Positions 21,515 through 33,444 of a stretch of 64,000 nucleotides of DNA are shown here, piece by piece (position 1 is the first letter of the stretch; every line of letters starts with the position of its first letter). The position numbers and the translations under genes were made by a program. The notes beneath the pieces are model-generated. The model saw nothing but the letters and a program-made list of their open reading frames with translations. It did no database searches and was not told the DNA's origin. This DNA is from Marchantia polymorpha subsp. ruderalis (Eukaryota; Streptophyta; Marchantiopsida; Marchantiales; Marchantiaceae), in contig AP031355.1 of the NCBI GenBank assembly GCA_037833965.1, forward strand, positions 3,993,501 through 4,057,500. The letters run 5' to 3'.

Positions 21515-24274
21515 ATGGAAGAGAATGGCGATTCCAACAGGCTATCTCCGATTCGTCATTTTCGAGACGTGGTTACAGCCGTCTTGAACACAGACGCTTC
21601 AAATGAGGTAAATTCTTCATCCTTCTCCACGCATCTGCTGTCATATGAGCTGTAACGAACTTTCGACAACATCCTACATCTGAAGACAGATTCCAGTTGC
21701 GGCCGGTTTTCAGAATCTGTTCCACAAGCGGCGTAGTAGATTGAGGCTCTTCATGCTCGGTCAATTCTAGAGCCAGAATGAATGTTTAGCCTTGTTCGTC
21801 ATGTTTCTTAAATGTGCTAAGATCTTGAGTTGATTCTTCACATTTGTCGAAGGTGCAGGTTCTTGTCCCAACAGAAGAACAGGGTTCCAATTTACGTGCA
21901 ACTGAGATGGCATCTAGTTCCGACAATCGCCTCAATGACGCACTATTTGTGCTGTATGAACCACCGGATGGACTACCTTACGACACGGAGATAATATTCG
22001 TGCACGACGTATATACTGAACGCTGTAAGGATGCATGGAGCACGACATGGACCAGCGAAGAAGGCATATGCTGGCCAAGAGAATTCTTGGCAAAAAAGTT
22101 CCCAAGAGCTCGTATGTTATCGGTGTCTTATGATGCTTGTGTGACTACAAATAGTACCCAGGGCCGAATGGACTCCTTGTCCCTCGTTGCAGAGAATGTG
22201 TTGCTAAACCTTTTCCTTTCAACGGGCAACGTTGGGCAGACATACAACTGCCCAATTTTGTTTGTCGGACATGGCCTGGGATGCTTCGTAATAAAAAATC
22301 TGATGATCCAAGCTTGTGATACGTATAAGGGGCAACATGAGAGAAGGAATAAATTGTTGAGGAACGTCGGTGGGTTTGTGTTCTACTCTCCTTTCAACTC
22401 CGGAGTCAAATGGAATTTGTATCAATTTGAGCCTGGTGAAAGTAATCCACTGACGAACTGCATGAGACCATACCATCCAGGGCTTAGTCGACTCAATGAT
22501 GATTTCAGAAAACTTCGACAATTTATGAAGGACAGGCGAAATTCGAATGATCTGGAATTGTGGAAGGTTCTGACGATATGCGAGTCAGATCGAACGGTGA
22601 TTTTTTCTCTCATTCATACTATCTGGTGGTAGATGAGCTATTGATCCGTATGAGATGTATCGGGTTGCAAAAGTTTGCATTTTTTTTTCAAATTTTTTTT
22701 TTTTCTGAGAGTAACTGAAAAGGCAGCTTCTCTAACAGCAGGTTGATGGATGGACATGATGGACAGACTTCAAAGCTAGGGATGATTTCGATGTGCTTGA
22801 TTCGAAGATTTTAACCCCTTCTTCTCGTCTTTTGCTGATGATGTCACTACTTACTGGTTTATGATTCTAGAGTCTACTAAACCGTCTGCTCTTATGCAGT
22901 AAGCTAAAAGTCTGAAGACTCGCTCTATTGTGATGCAGCCTGGTGCTTTAGGAAGATCAGTAACATTTGTTCCAGAGGCATCGTGTAGACCAGACTGTGA
23001 TTACTTCTGGTTTGGAAATGGTGACCATTTCGATGTCTGCAAACACCAGTCAACGGGAGACGCTGTATATCAAAGCGTCGAAGAGTTTCTTGATAAAATC
23101 CTGAAGAGTGATAAATTATCTAGTCCGAACTCCATACCTGAGTTTGATCCGACAGCAGATGAAAACATTTGGAAGGCACTTCTCCCCCGGGAGGTGTTCA
23201 TTGACCTATTTCCGAACAGAAACCGTTTCTACACTTACGAAGCCTTCACGGAGGCTGCTATGACATTTATCCGAAAGGGATTTCTTGTCGACGGATCCGT
23301 GGAAGACCAGACAAGGGAGATCGCAGCTCTTCTTGCCCATTTCGACCACGGAACTAGTGGTAAGTGATGAAAGTGATGCATTGGATTGGGCTGGTTTCCA
23401 GTTTCCTTAGGAACTTATTGCAGTTTCATCATCTGGAAAAACAAGATCCATGTTCAGATGTTTTTGCAACTGAAGAGATATTGAGACTAGTCACAAGTCC
23501 CATTGATGAACAGACCTCAGAGATATCCTCGACTTCTGCTGACCAGTTTCAATGTGGACACACCTGGATTTGGGCGACACAGGACTGCTATACAAGGAGC
23601 ACAGTTGCCCGTCAAGCACGTACTGTGATCCCCAGATCGATTATCCTTGTGTTCCAGGAAAAAGTTATCATGGTCGAGGGCCATTGCAGCTGTGCTGGTA
23701 AAGTTGTACCAAATCGCATTGTTTGAGATTTGTTGGATGAATCTAGCGTGTCAAATTGTCCAGGAATTATGCAAATATGGCCTGCTGTGAAATGCACGTG
23801 CAAATCAGAGTGTAATGTTTTGAAGAACTAGCTTGCCACATGCATTGATGCCGAAATGTAGCTGGCTCTGATCGCGTTCAGACCTCTTTGTTGGTGACCA
23901 GGAACTACAACTACAAAATGTGCGGCGAAGGTATAGAGGATGACAGCCTTTTGTCCTGTCCAGAAAAGCTATCACAAGATCCCGTAATTGCATTCAAATC
24001 AGCGCTCTGGTTCTGGTGTACGCCCCAGTGGAACAAGCCATCCTGCCATTCTGTCATGACTGGAAAGTGGACTCCAGAATCTACGGACATCGAGGCCAAC
24101 AGGCTGCCAGGTTTTGGATTGACGATCAACATAATCAATGGAATTGAATGTAACAAAGAGTCAGCTGAGGCTAATTCGCGTGTGGAGAAGTACAAAAAGT
24201 TCTGTGAGCGTTTGCACGTTGACCCAGGAGAAAACATAGATTGCAGATATCAGAAGCCGTTTGGACAAGTCTGA
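21515..24274 (+). CDS. SERAC1-type hydrolase / GH19 chitinase fusion, copy 1 (intact, double pseudoenzyme)
   Basis: Exons 21515-21607, 21859-22596, 22939-23359, 23547-23697 and 23902-24274 give 591 aa; the donor of exon 2 is my least certain border. The start is the first ATG after an in-frame stop. Residues 35-310 are a SERAC1-type alpha/beta-hydrolase domain (IIFVHD, CWPREFLAKKFPRARMLSVSYDA, FVGHGLG, GDHFDVCK). The usual HG of the oxyanion loop is HD (80-81) and the nucleophile Ser is Gly170; His307 remains. Residues 365-591 are a GH19 domain (FYTYEAF, PGKSYHGRGPLQLCWNYNY, ALWFWCTPQWNKPSCH, GFGLTINIING). The catalytic HE is HG (414-415), the second Glu (435) is kept, and Cys467 replaces the usual Ser/Thr. 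Exon 3 encodes both the hydrolase end and the chitinase start, so the fusion is real. No signal peptide is seen, so a cytosolic location is expected. Activity is doubtful; carbohydrate binding or sensing is only a guess. Confidence 0.85.
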
Positions 24275-24990
24275 GCACGGACGAGGAATGAGGAAACAAT
24301 CGTCTGACTAGATAAGTCTGAAATATAGAAGTACAGAAATCTCTCTGGAGATGGCGCTTTCCTGAAAGGATTGGAGGCGAAGAACAGTGTTTTATTCCCA
24401 AGATAAAGCTCTGTATTCTTCTCTGGATTCTATTCACCGCGTCAGTGAAGCGGCAGTGCGATCAAGAGTGTAAGAGCATTTGAACAACCTCGGAGCAATT
24501 CACGTACATCCGACGTCTCATCTCCAGAACTAGTCCGGGCTCTACAACCCCTAGCGCACTTACATGTACAGCTGAAGTTGCGAGCAGAGTGAAACCGACA
24601 TGCTCAACTCCTGAGGACTCACTGCAGTGGAACAAACACTCTCGGGTCCACCGAATTAGGATTTACTGCACAGACCTTGCCGTTTCGCAATCACAGGAAA
24701 TAAAGAATCTGAGGCTTAGTCTGCTCCCGCTTTGTAGTTGCACGAACCGTGTAAGAACGGATTATGAAAAAGTCATGGCGAGATTGATAGAAGAATCTGC
24801 AAGGCTGCGCAGGGATTCGAAGTTGCTCGGGAGTCCGTTCCGGGGCACGCAACTGTTAGTTATATATATACATACATGTATAATATCACATCTATGTAGA
24901 GGCAAATTTGACTCAATAAATATGTGGTTTTCATTTCAGTCGAAAACCATGGGAGAATGTTGGGATTGAGAACTAGGTCGCACCATGGAC
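24275..24990 (+). other. 3' flank of fusion gene 1 with a conserved short frame
   Basis: This block is shared with 36223-36890 behind gene 2 but not with copies A, B, C or 3. A frame ending PELVRALQPLAHLHVQLKL is open in both, as is a second (QWNKHSRVHRIRIYC). A further stretch ending LIEESARLRRDSK also matches (LIEESARVRRDSK in gene 2). It may be a neighbouring small gene or part of the 3' UTR. No family is recognised. Confidence 0.4.
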
Positions 24991-27039
24991 CGTTCGCTTG
25001 TAAGAATACCAATAAAGTAAGAATCGAAACTTAAATCCAACTTCTCGTAAATGTATTGGATAACTTCAAAAACTTAGCTTTCAAAATAATTATCATTCAG
25101 AAAATGATACTTACATTATAAAAGAAATGATGACTAATAATTTGGAGATTTTAGTTATTAATTAATTTATACTAATTATCCTTCAGATTAAAAAAATTAT
25201 GTGAATTAATCATAAAAATGAAGTATGTGATTTTTCAAAGTTATATCTCTTAAAAATTAATATACTTGTCATGCCAGAGAATTAACACTCAACATTGGAT
25301 TTTGTGCCATTGGCAATGCAAGCAGACATAGGTGTTGAGTCAAGGCTAAACCCTCTTGATTAAACACAGTGCTGGTAACAAGAAAAATGTAATTATCAAG
25401 TACTCTATCTTGTATTTTACCACTTGAACAAAACCGTTGTCCAAGAATTTATTAGTCTCGCAATAATAGGGTAAGGTATAATTAACATAGATAGAGAAAT
25501 AATATAACTAACTGAGTTACAACTAGTTGAATAAATAGATTTACATTTTTTCATAATTCAAGAAATAATTTATTATACTCTCATTTCATTCTCACTTCTG
25601 TAGATAATTGTTATGAGAATCATAAATACTAACCACACGGGTATTTTCAAACTAATAAATTCAATTTGTAACCATTGAACGCAAGAATGATTGATGTGAC
25701 ATTTATAATTCATCTATTATAAATAAAAAATTATTTTTTCTTGAATCACTTTCATCTTAATAGTAACTAATTATATATAATTGAAAATCTTCTGAATTAT
25801 GAAAAATACTTTGTTAGATACTAAAATGATTAATCTCTGCAATGTAATTTATTTTATTAAACTAGATGATTTATTTATAACTATTTTAATTTCAATTGAT
25901 ATTTTTTTTCATGTCAATTTTATTTCAAATACGACATGATGAACTCTAAAATTTAAAGTTAAACAAGAAAGTACTAATAGATTTAAAAATTCTAAGTCCA
26001 AAAGATTCATCATCTTTATAATAATTGTATTGTTTGATATTGAAAAGATTGAAATTAATTTTCTTCAATAAAAATATAATAATATTAATTCTTTTTTAAA
26101 TTTTAATGCCATCTAATTTTTTTTGGAGTTGCATATGACATAACTATGACATTCTATAAAATTTTTTAGTAATTCATCTTGTGACTCAAAATTTAATCTG
26201 TGAATCATATTTGTTATTATGAACATCATCAATTCTAATCTTCACACAACACTTATTTTTATAGTAAATAATCTTGTTACATTTTATTAAAATTTTTATG
26301 TCAAAAATCTAGTTTTAATTATGAAAATTTCAAGTTTTAAACATTTGGCATCCTTGTCAATTTATAAATAGAATCATATTCAAATAGCATTCATTGTTTT
26401 GCAAAATAATCTAAATTAAATATGATGTAAATTTTATTGGATTATATATTAAAAACTAGTAAAAAATTCCTATATCTTTTAAAGTGAATTTTTATCTATC
26501 AAAATGAAATAATTAATTAAATGATTAATAATAAACTTTAAATGAAATTTAGATCAATATAAAATAATTCCATTATCATTAATTCGAAAATTAATAACAA
26601 TATCATCAGCGTGATTTGAAATCTTTGTAATATATATTTAATAATCATATTTATATATTAAAAAATATATACATTTTGGTTCATAATTTTTTGAAAAACT
26701 TAATCACTGAATATCCTCAAAGAACAAAATGCAATTTTGCTATTCATGAATTTGATTTGAAATAAAAATTTCAATTGTATTGTAACAATATTTTATTTTT
26801 AAAAAGCTTTTTAGTAATTTTTTATTGATCTTTAATAATAGTTTGATCAGAAAAACATTACAGAATTAGATGTAAACATAACACACTCTGAGTCCAGCTT
26901 GCACGAGATACATGTAGCAAATATGGGGAATTTCTGGTGAGTGAGCTAACACATGAATCTAGACTAAAGATCTTCATATAACTGTAAGCTCCGACGTGAA
27001 GGGAAAGTGGGGTAAATTTAGGTGATTTGAGCCGCCATG
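24991..27039. other. AT-rich island, no gene
   Basis: About two kilobases of strongly AT-rich DNA with stops in all frames. No terminal repeats, target duplications or protein homology were seen. It separates the first and second duplication units and has no counterpart between the second and third. Confidence 0.6.
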
Positions 27040-28880
27040 AAGTGATCGTTGTGTGCTGAGATTCAGCACTGGTGGTCAGTCGGATTCAGTTCTCGACCTC
27101 GCTCACCATGCTGGCTATATTCCTTCCTTCTTCTCAAACTTGTCTGTCAATTTTCATCTTCTTCCTTGCATGCTCTGGATCTCCGATCTATCGGACGAAC
27201 GTGTTGTCAATTTGACGTGAACAAAAGAGTCTGACCATAGTGCACAAGTCTTGACAGATTCCAGTATTCACAGATGGTCAGAAGACAAGCCAAGAAATTG
27301 TGCAGTATTGGCTGTATGGAGTGACCTCTCAGATTCGCATTGCCACGCTTTGCTACTGGGGTTGTCTTCTACACTCGTAGCTGTCTCTCACGCTGGTTCA
27401 CTGTGAACAGTTGGGAGGAGAGCTTCTAGGTCGACAGTGCATCTCTGGGAGCTGCTTGTTGGCGACGAAGAAGAACAACTGTTGAAGAAATTAATGAGGT
27501 CGAAGAAGCTTTTGATGATTTTTATTTCATCAATCCCTTACTTCCAACTACCTCACTGTACCTTCAAAAGTTTAGTCCCAATGGGTCAAATATTCTATAT
27601 TCTCTGTTTTTGTCAAATTATATACCGAAATGCTTGAAATTTTATTAATTTTGGAATTTACAATTCATACAGTCTTCTCTATCAAGATCTTTGATAATAA
27701 ATTCCACTCAAAGAAAATTAGAATGAAATATCTTGAAAAACATCCCACTTCATTATCCACTCGATATTGATATGAACAGTTTTTTTCTTGGTACAGAACA
27801 TTTTGATATGTTATTGAACTTTCAAAAGTCAATCCTAATACAACTATATTTTTTCGTTCAATTCACAAAATCAAATATATATTTTTTCTCTTTTTTTTAT
27901 CTTATAGGAAACTGTAGTGCACCTGTCGTGAAATCCTGTCTTGTGAGACTATTTTAGTTGAAAGATGATAATGTAGTATACAGAGTTAAACCTCCCGATA
28001 GTGTCACCTCTTGTGAGTAACATACTACCATTAGTGACATGAAAAAGAAGAACCATTAGTTCATAACGGGTAATTTTATCCAATAATAACAGTACGCCGC
28101 TATTGTTAATAGTGTCATTAGATTTTTCAAGAGTAATTATGTCGACCTTTAATAGCTACCATAATTACCAGAAGTCTTTGTTTAGAGTTAAAAATATACT
28201 TTCGGAGGTTGCTGATTGGTCTATCCCGAGTCTTCTCAGTGATTACAAAATTCTCAGACCTTGAATCCGTGTCACTGATCAAATGATGTGAGCGAAGACG
28301 TCGACGATATCATACGTCTGTCTCTGCCCACTCGTTGCAATTTGGTTCTGCGATGTTTAAACCCTTGTGGGAAGAGTGCTGGAAGGAAATTGAGACAAAT
28401 CGAGTGGAAAGAAGAACAGGTCGGTTTTTCCAGTGGGATATTTTCACGCCTTTTCAAGTTTGTCAGGATGGAGACAAATTCATGAGGAGTAAAACAAGTC
28501 GAAAGATTTCAATTTTCAAATTTTCATGGGTGGCTCCGGGCTGATTCAGAAAATCCAAAATTTCCAACTTTGTCTTCACGTCCAAACAACGCTTGCGTTT
28601 AGACATGTGTGAATTAAAACGGGTGTAGATTAAGAGAGAAAAAAACTCACTCCAAACAAGTACAGATTGCGTTGAGAGAGAAACGACTACCTAATGCATA
28701 ACAACTGAGACAGATTGTAGCGAGAGAGACTACCTAATGCATAACAACTGAGACAGGTTGTAATGAGAGAGAAAGAAATGCCCCGAAGGCACTATGACAG
28801 ATTTGTTGAGAAAGAAAGAAGTGCCCACCGAAGGCAAATAAGGCGGGAAAAGATTAGATATCATCTTGCGAGTGACAGTC
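27040..28880 (+). repeat. non-coding block duplicated before decayed copies B and C
   Basis: The block starting GATTCAGCACTGG (27060) recurs from 38131 with high similarity through about 27960, then with gaps. It precedes copy B here and copy C there, so it marks the left part of the large duplication unit. A stretch at 28190-28560 has an unrecognised ORF and no partner in the second block. Confidence 0.7.
28685..28770. repeat. tandem duplication, 43-bp unit
   Basis: The unit beginning GACTACCTAATGCATAACAA is present twice in direct succession with two or three differences. A shorter GAGAGAAAGAAATGCC / AAAGAAAGAAGTGCC pair follows. Confidence 0.8.
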
Positions 28881-31750
28881 TCTTGCAAAATTGAGTGCTA
28901 CTATAACTGTACACGAAAGTGTCGTGTAACTAACAGTAGTGGAAAGTATCAGACATCTGAGTCCCGTCTAACTCGCCTGCTGGTGGTCCTGGTGCCGCAT
29001 ACAGGCAACTAAATGAAGAAAAATTGAACAAAGTTGTGAATGTGATGTGAGTCACGGAGAGAAACCCAAGCACCGCGGAGCCATGGATCGACACAGGCAT
29101 CAGTATTAAATCCGGCTCGGACTTTTGAGACACTCTTGGTCCAATTGCGGGCCACATTTGTGCTATCGAGCGAAATACAGCCGCTCAGAATGCACAGGCC
29201 TTCTACAAGACTATGCGCAGTCCTTCTACGATGCGCCTCTCGATTAGTTCTTTACGGATGTACAAGAGGACAGTGTCGAGTTTACAGTACGTGCTTTTAA
29301 TACTGACGTCAATGTCAGCCCCATGCTCAAAAGGGACTATGTACTGCTCATGATCGGAGCGACCAATATAAATCTGGAAGATATTACCCGATGCAGTGCT
29401 GATGATGCATATGCTGGCCAAGAGAATTCTTGCCAAAAAAGTTCCCAAGAGCTCGTATATTATCGGTGTCTAATGATGCTTGTGTGACTTCGAATAGTAC
29501 CCGGGGCCGAATGGATTCCTTGTGCAGCGTTGCAGACAATCTGATGGTTAACTTTTTCCTTCCAAGAAGCAACGGAGCGCAGACATACCACTGCCCAATT
29601 TTGTTCGTCGGGCATGGCCTGGTATGCTTCGCTATTAAGAATCTGATGTTCAAAGTGAAGGGTATGAAGGGTATGAGGAGAACGAAGAGAAAAGGTTGAA
29701 ATTGTTGAGGAACGTAGGTGGCTTTGTGTTCTACTCTCCTTTCACCTCCGGAGTCAAATGCAATTTAAATGCATATGAGTCTGGTCAAAGTAATCCACTG
29801 TCGGACTGCATTAGATCACACCATCCAGAACTTAGTCAACTCAAAGATAGTTTCACAAGGCTTCGACGCCTTGTGCAGAAGAGGCGAAATTCGACAAATT
29901 CGTGGACGGTTCTGCCTATCAGCGAGTAACATCAAACAGCATTAAAAAAGGTGAATTCTGAAGTGTAAGATGAGATTTTATTTTCATCCGCATGAGATGT
30001 ATCGGGTTGCACATGTTTGCAGTTCTTTTAACTCTCTTTCACTTTACGATGATCTTCTGAGAGGAACCTAATATTCAGCCTCTATATCAGTCCTAAATTA
30101 TTGGTGAAAGCGTGAACTTCAGATTGTCATATGGACATGATGGAGAGAACATAAAGCTAGGGGTGAATTCAATTTCTTGATTGTAAAAAATTAGGCCTTT
30201 TTTATATTCTATACAGATATCACTACGTACTGTGTTCTGATTCTAGAGTCTGCTAAACCGTCTCCTCGTACGTAGTGACAAATTCTACAGATTGGCTCTA
30301 CTGTGATGCAGCCTGGCGGTTTACAAACATCAGAAACCTTTGTTTCAGAGGCAACGGCTAGACTCGACTGTGAACTGTTCCGGTTTGGAACTGGTGACCA
30401 TTTTAATGTCTGCAAATACCAGTCAACAGCAGACGCTGAATATCAATGCTTCGAGAAAGGGCTTGATGTTATCTTGAAGAGTGGTGCAAATTCTAGTCCC
30501 AATTCGATACCTGAGTTTATTCCGACAGCAGATGAGTATATTTGGAAGGCACTTCTTCTCCAGGAGCTATTCATTGACCTATTTTCTTATTTTCATTGAC
30601 CTATTTTCTCCAGGATCTGTTCTTTTCCCTTTCTACACTTACAAAGCTTTCATGGAGGCTACTATGAAATTTCTCCCAAACGGATCTGGTGTCGACGAAT
30701 CTGCGGATGATCAGAGAAAGGAGATCGCAGCTCTTCTTGCCCATATTGACCATGGAACTTCTGGTAAGTGATTAAAGTGATGGATTGGATTGCGCTGGTT
30801 TTCAGTTTCCTTACTAACATGTTGCAGTCTCCTCATCTGAAAATTTGTAATCCATGTTCTGATGTTTTCTCAACTGAAGAAATAATGACATTAGTCACAA
30901 GTCCCAATGATGGACATACATCTGAAACAACCAGAAATGTCCACGACTTCTGGTGACCAGTTTCAACGTGGACACACCTTGATTTGGGCGACACAGGATT
31001 GCTATGCAAGGAGCACACCCCTCCGTCAAGCACATAATGTGAACCCAGTATCGAGTTTCCTTGTTATCCAGGAAAAAGTGATCATGGTCGCAGCGCATTG
31101 CAGGTATGCTGGTGGAGTTGTACCAAATCGAGTTGTTTAAGACTTATAGGATCAACTCATTTCTGAAGCTCTAACATCTGAATGTAAATGTTTATATTCA
31201 TTTGGCAACACCATGTGGAGCTAGGGTGTGAATAGTCTATGAATGATCCAGGTATGGCCTGCTGCGAAGTGCACATGCTAATCAGACTGTAATGATTTGA
31301 AGAATTAGCTTGTCGCATGCATAAATGCCAAAATACAGCAGGTTGAGACACATGTGCTGATGACCAGAAACTACGACTACAAACTGTGCGGCCAGGATGT
31401 AGGTGATAACAGGCTATTGTCTTGTACTGAAAAGCTATCAGAAAATTCCGTTCTTTCATTCAATCAGCGCTATGGTTCTGGTGTACGCCCCAGTGGGCGA
31501 CGCCATCGTGCCATGCTGTCATGAGTGGACAGTGCACCCCATCAGCTGCGGACATCGAAGCCAAACGGTTGCCAGGCTTTGGATTGACGATCAATATAAT
31601 CGATGAATACGAATGTAACAGATTCTCAGCTGCGGCTAATTCGCATATGCAGAAGTAAAAACGGTATTGTGAAAGACGTTTTTGACGTCGGCCCAGGATA
31701 AAACATAGATTGCTGTGATCAGAGTTCTTATTGATCAGTCGGAGCACATA
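28880..31750 (+). pseudogene. hydrolase-chitinase fusion, decayed copy B
   Basis: An upstream block (28880-29400) joins directly to the middle of exon 2. The start exon, intron 1 and the first third of the hydrolase domain are deleted, and the sequence resumes at LAKKFPRARI-like residues (about 29425). The rest of exon 2 (to about 29928) still reads FVGHGLV but is interrupted near 29695. Exon 3 (about 30311-30766) carries a local duplication of the TTCATTGACCTATTTTC segment at about 30570-30610. It ends ALLAHIDHGTSG. Exons 4 and 5 (about 30950-31120 and 31370-31660) are present with small lesions. It is the paralogous type shared with A and C. Confidence 0.8.
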
Positions 31751-33444
31751 CAAGGGATGAGGAAATAATCGTCTGACTAGATATATCTGAAATATAGAAG
31801 TATAGAAATGTCTCTGTAGATGGCGCTTTCCGGAAAGGATCGGAGGCGAAGGATGTACAGCAGTGTTTCCAACCCCCAGTCGATTTTAGAAGCTGTTAGA
31901 GAATTGTGTCAAAGATGTCCGAAGAACGACTACGAGTCTAGTAATTGATGTCAGCTGCTTTTGGCATGTAAATGTATTTCGTGGACGAATTTGTTTTTCC
32001 CATAGAAAAAAAGATGAGAAGTTACTCCATAAAAATGTATTTGACATTCATCATTGTACACTGTCTTGCTCAACACATTAACCCTGACATGGAGCATTGG
32101 GCTGTAGACTTCTTGCTGTAGGCAAGAAGTCCTGTTTTAAAATTATTCCTTCATGTAAACATGCTAGAATACAGCAACACAGTGGTCATCTGAAACATAT
32201 AAGATTGTCCTGACCAGCAATCATCATCAAGATAACGTCGTGAACATCTGGTGATCCAGATGACAAGAGGTATCGCCATCAAGTTTACATAGTAGATATC
32301 GACAAATGAGATTCATGTGAGCAGTTTTCTATTCATGTTATGTATGCTCGCATGATAGATGTATGTTTCGATGTGTATACAAAATTATGATAGACGAAGG
32401 ATTGTCCATGACGATTGTTGGATGAGTAAAATGATTTCGAAATGATTCGGGTCATAGAAACACAAGCCCTAGATACAATGATAGTTTATAAATCTGGCGA
32501 GAAAACTTATAAAACATTTTACTAACTGGAAGCACAAGATAGTCAACATGGAGTTTATACTCTAGGATATTGAACTCATATTCTTATGATGAAGATTCTT
32601 ATGATTCTTTAATACTTAATTGCTCTGATTTGTGTCAAATAGAAACACTGTATCACGTTACGATGTAGACTCCCCACCTCTTCTACTCACACGGCCACTA
32701 TTCCTCATACAAACGATTCCATCAGTAGTCCAGCTTAGGAGGGACTTTTTACACATCTCGTGACATCCTCAGTTTTTCCCTGGCGTACACACAGGCAAAT
32801 AGGCTTGAACACAAACGCGATCAGAAGTGCAGTGCGAGAAGCTGGAGAATCATCAGGCTTGCCTGGCTGGTCGTGGGCCTGACGACCCATGATCCTGCAG
32901 AGGGACAGGAAAGGTCAAAAGTTGCTGCATTCACAGAGAGGGGCTATTTAGAGCAGCGAGACAAATTTGAGAAGATCGTGTTCCAAAGTCCATCATATAC
33001 AATTAGGCACGCTACAGAGACCTCAGCAAAGGGTGGTAAGCTTTTGATTCACAACGCAAGCAATGGGGCACAAAGCGCTCTCCGGCCAGTTGATACGACC
33101 GCATTGAGCTTGGACTTTTGAGACACTCCTGTTCGATTGGTGGGGCCACATTTGCATTTTCGAGCAAAACACAGCCGTTCCGAACGCGTCATTACAAGAC
33201 GTCGGCGCAGGCCTTCTGAGATGCGCCTCTCGTTCCGTACTCTATGGATGTACGAACGGAATATGTCGAGCTCACCGTACGTGCATTTAGTATCGACGAC
33301 AATGTCAGCCTAATGCTGTAAAGGGACTATGTACTGCTCTTGAGACGAGCGACCACTATAAAGTCTTGAAGTTAACACCAGAAGCAGTGATGATGAGAGC
33401 AGGGGCATCGCAGTGGCCAGACTCGTTATCAGCTGGAAGTCCCG
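31751..33444 (+). other. 3' flank of copy B and upstream block of gene 2
   Basis: 31750-32640 matches the 3' flank of copy A almost throughout (19790-20640). 32640-33444 matches the upstream block of gene 1. A frame of 82 aa at 32873-33121 contains GYLEQRDKFEKIVFQS and LIHNASNGAQSAL and ends at the same stop as in gene 1. The A-flank plus gene-1 upstream order is thus repeated here, showing that the pair was duplicated as one unit. Confidence 0.7.

Noticed and set aside
21573-21764. Minus-strand ORFs around exon 1 (also 33503-33712, 39725-39985 and 51341-51628) with a shared CVEKDEE motif
   Set aside because: The plus strand there has a short exon with a good donor and an in-frame start; the minus frames differ in length and break at different points.
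22219-22521. Minus-strand ORFs opposite exon 2 in each fusion gene (also 34092-34440 and 52135-52458)
   Set aside because: They are shadows of the conserved plus-strand coding frame and have no motif of their own.
23364-23726. 120-aa ORF running through intron 3 and exon 4 of gene 1
   Set aside because: It is out of frame with the GH19 homology (PGKSYHGRGPLQLCW), is not kept in copies B and C, and cannot be joined to exon 3, which ends in phase 1.
23911-24237. 108-aa minus-strand ORF repeated in all three genes opposite exon 5
   Set aside because: It is conserved only because the GH19 frame on the plus strand is conserved; no start context or splice sites were seen.
24991-27039. AT-rich island considered as organelle DNA
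   Set aside because: No organelle gene, tRNA or rRNA segment was recognisable.
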